From assembly GCA_035578905.1 (NCBI GenBank), contig JAQJVL010000520.1, positions 552,042 through 616,041 of the forward strand: a stretch of DNA of 64,000 nt, given 5' to 3'. This document shows, in pieces, positions 60,801-64,000 of the stretch. The DNA is from Stictocephala bisonia. Taxonomy: Eukaryota > Arthropoda > Insecta > Hemiptera > Membracidae. The translations under genes were made by a program, and so were the position numbers. Numbering within the stretch: the first letter of the stretch is position 1; every line of letters starts with the position of its first letter. A model generated the notes under the pieces. That model was not told the DNA's origin. It saw only the letters and a list, made by a program, of their open reading frames with translations, and did no database searches.

Positions 60801-62632
60801 GAAGTTATATTGGTTTTTCCAAACAGCTGCAAAACTCAAAATATTGGCCCGGGCTTTCTCGCACTATTACATAGCGCTTAAGCTGGGGTATCTCGCACGC
60901 ATACTAGGCAAAATTCTTGGCACTCAAAGGGTTAATGAAGAAAAATCAATAAATTACATTATAAATGTAATTTGCTTAGCCAAACGTGTACCCATCATAC
61001 TCCAAACATTTTCAAAATAAGGTTTCTAGCAGCTTGATCAAAAGCTCAACGTCATGGGAATTAAAGTTGGATGAAATTGGTGGCATGGCGTTATCATGCA
61101 GGAGATGTAGACAAACTTTTCTCTGGAGATAGAGTTCAAACTAACTCTTATCGGAAAACATAACTCATCTCCGCATTTCCTTTTGCCAACCACAATATGT
61201 TCTGCACATTGGCTACGTTGTTTTCGTGCCTAAGTGTTCAGTAACAGTTCAAAAATAGCAAAGAAAGAGTTCATACCTTTTATACAAAGCCTTGATGATA
61301 CAGATGACAGAGACAAGTTGTAATTAGAAACATTCTATTTTATGACACTTAAAACAAATCACTTACAGTTGCATTTCCGTTGTGGTGTTCTCCAAAAACA
61401 TTCTCATTAAAAACTGAATCTGTTCGGGCCAGTCCCAAAACCAATGCTTCCCTTGTTACCAACTGCCAACATGGAATAAAGAAACTTAATCATATCCTGA
61501 AAGATGGCTTTAACCTCTTAAATGCATCCCCTCATAACAAGATCACGTTGAAAAACCTCCAACTGTTACTTTAAGACAAAATTAAAATTTCAGCCAAATC
61601 CTGATGTAACTTAGATTACCTGTTCCTAACAACCGGCTGTGTTTTAAAGACAAGTAATTACACAGTTCTAATCTTTGAAAAAAAATCGTGCAAATCCTGC
61701 CCTGTTCATCTCCCAGCCACATCGTTTAACCAGCTCTAAATCCTCCTTAACCTACAATATACCTGAAAAGCACATTTGTTACTCCAATAACTTAATTTAC
61801 TGATTCCAAAGACAAGATTGCTCTGCTCAGAATACTGGTTTCAGCAATGAAATCCTCTGTAAACATGCAATTGTTTCTTAAGTTTATAATCCATAAAAAT
61901 CTGTCCCTGCACATACCCTTCACATAATCACATAATCAAAAGTAATCAGAACAACTTCACACCTTATGAATAGTTTTCAATTCAGAAGAATGGAATTAAC
62001 AGACCAACAAATAATCTAATCCCACAACCCTCCCAATTCTTCTCCCAACTCACAACACCAGATTTATTCTTAAGACATTGATCGTCAAACTATTTCAGAT
62101 AGGCCTGCCTTTCCCACTCCTCAACTATCAGCAAACTGTTATACATATAACCTATGTTAAAAAGGGTATTATCTCTGTGAACACTTCCTCCCCACTCCCA
62201 CTTAAAACAGGGACAATTGAATCTGAGTCAGTCTCTCTCCTCATCTGAACAAGGTGCCGGTGGCAATGAACATTTAAGATGCATTGTGTCTGTATTTTGT
62301 TGTTGTCTAGTGTGTTGTGTTTGTGGACTTGTCTTCTCACGTAAATTTGCTGATAAGCTATCCCTCCTATTATATAAATTACAATCTCATAGCTACATCA
62401 GTTAAATTTGGATTTAACTCCCCCACATCCGCCTTCTAAAATATATAATACATTTTAATATACCTCATTGCCAACCATGCGACTGACTTCTCCGAAGGAA
62501 CATGCAGGATTTTCTGCTGCGATGCCTTTCCTAACATCCCCAGAATACAGGATGTATCCAGTAACAAGTTTTTTCGAATCTCTCTTCTGTAACAGAATAT
62601 TTGTAAGGGAACCAAATCTCACCTTCAAATAG
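18635..62632 (-). CDS. polybromo: Polybromo-1 (PBRM1/BAP180), C-terminal nine exons
   Basis: Minus-strand exons are 62464-62632, 39033-39306, 38359-38509, 34425-34489, 28863-28878, 28643-28704, 23676-23741, 22075-22162 and 18635-18851. All have GT-AG introns with matching phases, giving 368 codons plus stop. Product, in order: HMG box (GYILYSGDVRKGI ... FGEVSRMVGNE joined to WRNLPTSEKIAYEEKA), C2H2 finger 1 (ECCWDNCDWQFED ... HAVSEGCGHVH), finger 2 (FQCQWRGC ... HRLARHVKEVH), a Pro/Ser-rich linker, the motif PPRPQRLLHSEAYIKYIEGL, and a tail with LPAHWLGNG and NALWTLRDFMFRD. The last blocks match the polybromo C-terminus; human PBRM1 ends in a similar ALWRLRDLMLRD segment. Polybromo is a chromatin-targeting subunit of PBAP/PBAF. 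The bromodomains and BAH domains are not in the window. Introns hold most of the repeats listed here. Confidence 0.88.
19131..19858 (+). pseudogene. mariner-type fragment with N-terminal HTH
   Basis: It begins with a mariner-like end, ACAAGGGTTGTTCAGTAAAT. From about 19340 the plus strand encodes LVAEGEKGSKIQERMSKEYG, then SLNRLNIYLW, and after a frame change SLESRIDKLLRDNRCITVEL, the helix-turn-helix region of SETMAR/mariner transposases. A 122-bp tandem duplication (19492-19613 and 19614-19735) repeats the last segment. The DDD catalytic domain is absent. The mariner foldback follows directly. It lies in the last polybromo intron. Confidence 0.65.
19861..21446. mobile_element. mariner foldback: two head-to-head 745-bp arms
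   Basis: The ends read ACGAGGTGTGTTTTTAAAGT on the left and a near-identical inverted copy at 21430-21446, typical mariner termini. Arms 19861-20605 and 20702-21446 are inverted copies of the same mariner 5' half. Each contains decayed transposase N-terminus (MSDGMEWKWVRAFK; LITDDLVQKV- and KVRENRRF-like). The 96-bp spacer 20606-20701 repeats part of the arm (about 19967-20062). No catalytic domain remains. The frames read from both arms are mirror images of each other and not genes. Confidence 0.8.
21447..22074. other. Polybromo intron, unique DNA
   Basis: AT-rich intron sequence with no element recognised. Confidence 0.5.
22075..22162 (-). CDS. polybromo: Polybromo exon: conserved PPRPQRLLHSEAYIK
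   Basis: Acceptor AATAAG, donor ATCAA|GTATGT. Encodes GGRQHEPLFVTVPPRP then QRLLHSEAYIK, a segment strongly conserved near the polybromo C-terminus. Confidence 0.85.
22163..23675. other. Polybromo intron, no element recognised
   Basis: AT-rich intron sequence. Short frames on either strand lack splice context or family motifs. Confidence 0.5.
23676..23741 (-). CDS. polybromo: Polybromo exon: linker
   Basis: Acceptor TTTTAG, donor GGAG|GTAAGA. Encodes MAPGLLNFSRNTPSPASQNG. Confidence 0.75.
23742..24547. other. Polybromo intron, no element recognised
   Basis: AT-rich. Nothing is identified before the pogo-like MITE. Confidence 0.5.
24550..25921. mobile_element. pogo/Tigger-like MITE, 1372 bp
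   Basis: The left end is CAGTAGAGCGTCGAAAATCC and the right end in reverse complement is CAGTAAAGCGTCAATACTCC. Both flanks are TA (24548-24549 and 25922-25923). TA duplication plus CAGT(A/C)GA-type ends mark the pogo/Tigger branch of Tc1/mariner. The ends carry internal repeats of TCCGGATT/TCCAGA near the termini. I see no transposase motifs inside, so it is probably non-autonomous. Confidence 0.65.
25924..26227. other. Polybromo intron, no element recognised
   Basis: AT-rich sequence between the pogo-like MITE and the piggyBac relic. Confidence 0.5.
26228..27221 (+). mobile_element. piggyBac-type relic with N- and C-terminal stubs
   Basis: The left end is TTAACCCTTTGCATTCGAGAG at TTAA 26228-26231. 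A degenerate inverted match, CTTTCGAGGGCAAAGG plus TTTAA, ends at 27074. An N-terminal stub starts MEGNDDLQSDNIRDLL at 26708, and a Cys-rich piece CLDKPYLCKECFKEHHK ends at 27221, like the zinc tail of piggyBac transposases. The C-terminal piece lies outside the inverted match, so the right boundary is uncertain: 27074 and a point beyond 27221 are both possible. It lies in a polybromo intron. Confidence 0.5.
27222..28642. other. Polybromo intron, low-complexity and AT-rich
   Basis: Contains (TA)n-T runs near 27370-27395, A-rich runs near 27436-27470 and a short (GAAATAGT)3 at about 27567-27590. No gene is seen. Confidence 0.5.
28643..28704 (-). CDS. polybromo: Polybromo exon: Pro-rich linker
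   Basis: Acceptor ACGCAG, donor GCTT|GTGAGT. Encodes KPVTKPLPTNPLPGIPMHAA, continuing in frame into the next exon. Confidence 0.7.
28705..29235. other. Polybromo intron flanking the microexon
   Basis: Apart from the predicted 16-nt exon at 28863-28878, no feature is recognised. Confidence 0.4.
28863..28878 (-). CDS. polybromo: Polybromo 16-nt microexon (predicted)
   Basis: The exons on either side have incompatible phases if joined directly. The 16 bases GTAACCTGCCTTCTAA, between acceptor AATCAG and donor GTAAGA, change phase 1 to phase 2 and restore a single frame (SNLPSN). Inferred from splice consensus and arithmetic only. Confidence 0.55.
29531..31772 (-). pseudogene. Tigger transposase, frameshifted and interrupted
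   Basis: It starts MNMFSTPKPSSSKGEKRK at 31772. A CENP-B-type N-terminal HTH (LDIIKRLEKGENRN; IGSSTIYDIKKQK) and a second HTH (WLRNFKFRHGIRR) precede the DDE_1 core. The triad is visible as IYNADETGLLW, AILLLDNCKAHPP and IQPMDQGVIQNFK. One frameshift falls at a T run on the plus strand (31124-31135). The C-terminal acidic part (LPEDEVEEWLLIDENEPVEQ ... ISWAEAAESLNKF ... DIRDFFKS) resumes after a LINE insertion at 29881-30485. Without these two lesions the gene would be full length; as it stands it is inactive. Confidence 0.88.
29881..30485 (-). mobile_element. 5'-truncated LINE inserted in the Tigger transposase
   Basis: The minus strand reads LQIPTVFALYILATIV, YNTRNCRYKISKK and KSPVYMGLKFYTKLPDHIK, the extreme C-terminus of the same kind of LINE RT as the copy at 6773. 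A poly(A) tail appears as a T run at 29881-29892 on the plus strand. On both sides the Tigger frame reads up to an AGTG site (RS|ADNPLKK), consistent with a short target duplication. The insertion must be younger than the Tigger. Confidence 0.8.
32190..34424. other. Polybromo intron, no element recognised
   Basis: AT-rich intron DNA. A GC-richer patch at 33725-33830 has an open frame on the minus strand, but no splice or family support. No repeats were recognised. Confidence 0.4.
34425..34489 (-). CDS. polybromo: Polybromo exon: Pro/Ser-rich linker
   Basis: Acceptor GTTTTCAG and donor ATAA|GTGAGA. Encodes NFMPSSRPPAPPPTTS and a few more residues. Phases fit exon 38359-38509 upstream. Confidence 0.7.
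34490..34948. other. Polybromo intron leading into the 104-bp array
   Basis: No feature apart from A-rich runs. Confidence 0.5.
34949..37605. repeat. 104-bp tandem satellite, about 25.6 copies
   Basis: Units begin GGAGACATCACTGTTGTAC and include GGGTAAACAATACACTAAGC and ATAGTTAGGACCAGCAATG. Start-to-start distance is 104 bp throughout except one 102-bp unit (35157 to 35259). Two variant types, GGAGATATCACTG and GGAGACATCAATG, alternate from about 36611 to 37547, giving a partial 208-bp higher-order unit. The array lies in the polybromo intron between 34490 and 38358. No open frame crosses it. Confidence 0.95.
37606..38358. other. Polybromo intron
   Basis: AT-rich. A segment at 38075-38165 with GATTCTCAATTCC and AATTGATTCCAA-like inverted motifs may be a decayed MITE, but no ends could be defined. 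Confidence 0.4.
38359..38509 (-). CDS. polybromo: Polybromo exon: zinc finger 2
   Basis: Acceptor CTCCCAG, donor AGCAA|GTAAGT. Encodes FQCQWRGCTRMRK followed by HRLARHVKEVH, a second C2H2 finger, then a basic tail. Confidence 0.85.
38510..39032. other. Polybromo intron between the zinc-finger exons
   Basis: AT-rich, with no repeat or gene recognised. Short frames here are exon read-through. Confidence 0.5.
39033..39306 (-). CDS. polybromo: Polybromo exon: HMG-box C-terminal half and zinc finger 1
   Basis: Follows acceptor TTCCAG and begins WRNLPTSEKIAYEEKA, completing the HMG box. It continues with a Pro-rich linker and a C2H2 finger (C-x4-C ... H ... H). The donor is CATG|GTATGT. Confidence 0.85.
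39307..39835. other. Polybromo HMG-box intron, right-hand start
   Basis: Unique AT-rich DNA next to the acceptor of the 39033-39306 exon. Confidence 0.5.
40115..40420 (-). pseudogene. Penelope-like GIY-YIG C-terminus
   Basis: Same motifs as the second copy near 61800-62010 (CSAQNTGFSNEILCKHA; VPAHTL; RRMELTDQQI). The frame is broken in its upstream part. Confidence 0.65.
40953..41806 (+). mobile_element. piggyBac-type MITE inside the Penelope terminus
   Basis: TTAACCCTTAAAACGC at the left and its exact inverse at the right, with TTAA at 40953-40956 and 41803-41806. Palindromic CGTATATATACG (40974-40985) and a related ATATATACG (41222-41230) lie inside the left end. A 132-bp tandem duplication (from about 41317) is internal. 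Removing the element and one TTAA rejoins the interrupted Penelope terminus. Confidence 0.85.
41588..41635 (+). pseudogene. Start stub of a piggyBac transposase
   Basis: A 15-codon frame, MANPDDSDLMKYEYE, then stop. Its position and acidic character match the N-terminal stubs in the other piggyBac derivatives of this window. Confidence 0.4.
41836..41942. other. Short spacer before the 55-bp array
   Basis: About 100 bp containing an inverted pair GGTAATATGACC ... GGTCATATTACC (41831-41872). Confidence 0.5.
41943..57567. repeat. 55-bp tandem satellite, about 284 copies (15.6 kb)
   Basis: The unit is about GTTAAACATTTCTCTATCTT, then GATATAATGAACGTT, then a variable 20-bp tail. The tail occurs as ATCACAGAGAAGACAGTAAA, GTCACAGAGGAGACAGTTAA or GTCACTGAGATGAGAGTTAT. 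The 55-bp phase is kept without any indel from the start to about 56420, where one base is lost. Tail types alternate over long stretches (110-bp dimers), and larger blocks recur. No frame stays open in any phase. The array occupies the intron that splits the polybromo HMG box. The reported length depends on the assembly. Confidence 0.97.
57568..57984. other. Intron DNA right of the 55-bp array
   Basis: The array stops at GACAGTTAAG followed by unrelated sequence. A 61-codon minus-strand frame (57661-57846) has no recognised motif and is not called. Confidence 0.4.
58156..59515 (+). pseudogene. Penelope-like reverse transcriptase, N-terminal and RT parts
   Basis: Open pieces at 58156-58401, 59053-59295 and 59279-59515 carry the NLS-H-LSKP/LLSKG-like N-terminal motif and the late RT motif VEIGL ... 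IYIKPTNKQ. The pieces lie in different frames with stops between them. The metal-binding YxDD box was not identified. Confidence 0.6.
59947..60048 (+). pseudogene. C-terminal stub of a piggyBac transposase
   Basis: Thirty-three codons: a basic run, then CKTC and a HPP-F-P-H segment like the cysteine-rich tail of piggyBac transposases. It ends at a stop at 60046-60048. The catalytic domain is absent. Confidence 0.55.
60171..60384. mobile_element. 214-bp foldback made of Penelope termini
   Basis: Arms 60171-60225 and 60330-60384 (about 55 bp, few mismatches) both carry GGACATCAGCAAACTTACC-type sequence, the same end as the Penelope-like elements at 39838 and 62395. It lies inside the piggyBac derivative. 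It may be a MITE-like by-product of the inverted-terminal Penelope family. Confidence 0.65.
60936..61379 (-). pseudogene. Possible mariner transposase scrap
   Basis: The minus strand near 61030-61115 reads VCLHLLHDNAMPPISS and a HDVELLIKLLE-like segment, resembling the mariner second-Asp motif (HDNA-P) and what follows. No termini or other motifs are seen, so this is tentative. The rest of the stretch is featureless. Confidence 0.3.
61380..62060 (+). pseudogene. Penelope-like C-terminus (GIY-YIG region)
   Basis: Begins with a linker-type block (KKLNHILKDGFNLLN; ITLKNLQLLL) and continues with stops to GFSNEILCKHA, VPAHTL and RRMELTDQQI. Co-linear with 40115-40420. Confidence 0.55.
62464..62632 (-). 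CDS. polybromo: Polybromo exon: N-terminal half of the HMG box
   Basis: Encodes KKLVTGYILYSGDVRKGI and NPACSFGEVSRMVGNE, the first half of an HMG box. The donor GAG|GTATAT at 62463 is in phase 0. The acceptor is taken as TTTTAG at 62633-62634; an alternative TTACAG acceptor would start the exon at 62586. Upstream exons lie outside the window. Confidence 0.8.
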
Positions 62633-64000
62633 CTAAAATAAATAATAATGAAAACTATACTTTCAAAAGAAATGTATGTAATTCTTAAAACGTTGACTGT
62701 CTGGATATAGGAAAACAATGAGCGTGTTAGAGCGAATGCAGTCTTTGTTACAAACTAAGGCCGAAAATCCTTAAAAAGTATCATTATACCAGCCCACTGA
62801 CAAATGGATAGACAGCTGGAGGTTATCAGTAGATCCAGTTCAAATTATGATTTGACCCCGATAGGAATTGAATTTAGCACTTCTAACTTAAGAAGATGAA
62901 TTTTAGCTAATTACGCTATTGACAAAGTTTAAAGATTGATTGAAAAAATATTTGCATGAAAAATAATAAAAATATATGTTAGCACAATTAAACTATTTTT
63001 TATTTTTATATTTAAAACTTCAGTAGCAAGTTTAAATGTATTGTCAGTGAAGATTTAAACATTAAATTCTACAGTTCTAACTTAAAAGGACTGTATTAAA
63101 ACTGTTAAAAACACCATATTAAAAAGTTATTGGGAGACTAAACAAAACATAGAAAAGGAGATCAGTTAAAAAAAAGTGCCATTATTACAATAATCTACCG
63201 ATTTAAGAAATATTGGTCAATTTAAGCAATTATGAAGAGTGGAATGTATTTTAATGGTTTTTATTGGATGAAAAAGATTAAAAGTAGCACAAACAATGCA
63301 TTTAAAAACAATTTAAATTCTTGAGACAAAACTGTTTTTGGTTGATTCTTTTTAGAGATTTGCACAGTTCTACTATTTGTAATGATTTTATAACCTATAC
63401 AATAATAAAAATTATTGCAATTCTCAATTAAAAAACCCCCATACATTTAAAATATTCCTTTTCAAGTCATATGGAAAAGCTATAAATAAGTTGTTATATC
63501 ATTGGATTGCTGTGTTTGTTTGTAAAAAGAAACAATCATTGTAACTCAATTAAATTTTTATGATAATTAGAGGCCATTTAGTGAAATTCAGAATTTTCAG
63601 GTGACAAAAAGAAAAACACCAAAGTTGAGGTGCATTGTTCTGAATTAGCCAACTTCACATCTGTTTCCTTTCCCCATATATTTTTTTTTTACTTGTTGGC
63701 AGGTAGCAAAGAGGCTACTTTAAATGTGGGAATCAGGTATAAGCTTCAAACTTGCAGATAAAAGTGTTAAATAGGGTAATGTTTAAATCACCCTGTTTAA
63801 TAAGAACTTGTTTAGCTACAAATTACACAGCTTTAATTAGTACTCTACTTTACTTGATATTAGCAAGTTTCAAAAATAATTTTGGTGTTTAAATCACTAA
63901 TATTACACAACATTATGTGAGGAATTGTAATGGGTATATGTTTAAGACTAGACAACAAAATCTTATTTGTTTAGGGGCAATCAGAAACTCTGCATTTTTA
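62633..64000. other. Polybromo intron to the window edge
   Basis: AT-rich. No further exon or element is recognised. The next upstream polybromo exon should lie beyond 64000. Confidence 0.5.

Larger units (their letters stand above)
59545..60935 (+). mobile_element. piggyBac-type derivative inside the Penelope-like element
   Basis: The right end is TTAACCCTTTGAGTGCCAAG in reverse complement, with TTAA 60932-60935. The left end is weaker (TTAA 59545-59548, then a TTCAAGTGCCAAC match). GTGCGAGAAA (left) and TCTCGCAC (right, twice) are shared subterminal motifs. A C-terminal transposase stub at 59947-60048 (FICKTCKKELHPP ... FHKYF) follows a plausible splice acceptor. Penelope-like coding sequence lies on both sides. 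Confidence 0.6.
57985..62395 (+). mobile_element. Penelope-like retroelement, interrupted and decayed
   Basis: Plus-strand blocks in order: an N-terminal motif, MYNLSNHSFSKPPKLNILSK with GFTFTLTSHQF (58250-58345); RT blocks, FYVLSNIHKN (about 58830-58860); a SFDVEIGLADENRQ block and YIKPTNKQ (59405-59515); and, after an inserted piggyBac, a C-terminal GIY-YIG region (about 61800-62010) like that at 40115. The 3' terminus (62060-62395), ending GGACTTGTCTTCTC ... TTTGCTGATAAGC, matches the terminal repeat of the copy at 39838. There are many stops and frameshifts. It lies in the HMG-box intron. Confidence 0.7.

Overview
The window is animal nuclear DNA, most likely from an arthropod and plausibly an insect. 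It is AT-rich, has spliced genes with GT-AG introns, and is dominated by transposable elements and tandem repeats. I found no bacterial-style operon, rRNA, tRNA or CRISPR array. The one host gene I recognise is the 3' end of polybromo (PBRM1/BAP180, a PBAP/PBAF chromatin-remodelling subunit) on the minus strand. Nine exons, reading leftward from about 62632 to a stop at 18635, join with matching phases into 368 codons plus stop. They encode a complete HMG box, two C2H2 zinc fingers and the conserved polybromo C-terminal tail.

Layout. Positions 1-2866 hold a decayed 53-bp minisatellite, hAT-like ends and a reverse transcriptase scrap. Positions 2867-6333 are an apparently intact DNA transposon: 33-bp terminal inverted repeats, a 4-bp AAAT flanking duplication, and an uninterrupted four-exon gene for a 741-residue DUF7869-like protein with a plausible DDE-type acidic triad. 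This is the best candidate in the window for an under-described mobile system. Positions 6773-11310 hold three broken non-LTR retrotransposon copies and a nearly perfect 120-bp hairpin. Positions 11760-17294 hold three piggyBac-type elements: one long but frameshifted, and two short derivatives that share a single TTAA.

Positions 18635-62632 are polybromo with TE-filled introns. From left to right these carry a mariner fragment, a 1.6-kb mariner foldback, a pogo-like MITE, a piggyBac relic, a Tigger/pogo element broken by a LINE, and a 104-bp satellite of about 25 copies. To their right lie a Penelope-like element with inverted termini and a nested piggyBac MITE, a 55-bp satellite of about 284 copies (15.6 kb) and a second Penelope-like element with a nested piggyBac. 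The 55-bp satellite sits in a 23-kb intron that cuts the HMG box in two. Positions 62633-64000 appear to be further intron; the bromodomains and BAH domains should lie beyond the right edge.

Only polybromo and the DUF7869-like gene look intact. Every other transposase or reverse transcriptase is truncated, frameshifted or interrupted. Family assignments come from recognised motifs and not from searches. Exon boundaries are inferred from splice consensus and phase. Array lengths in the satellites may be affected by assembly.
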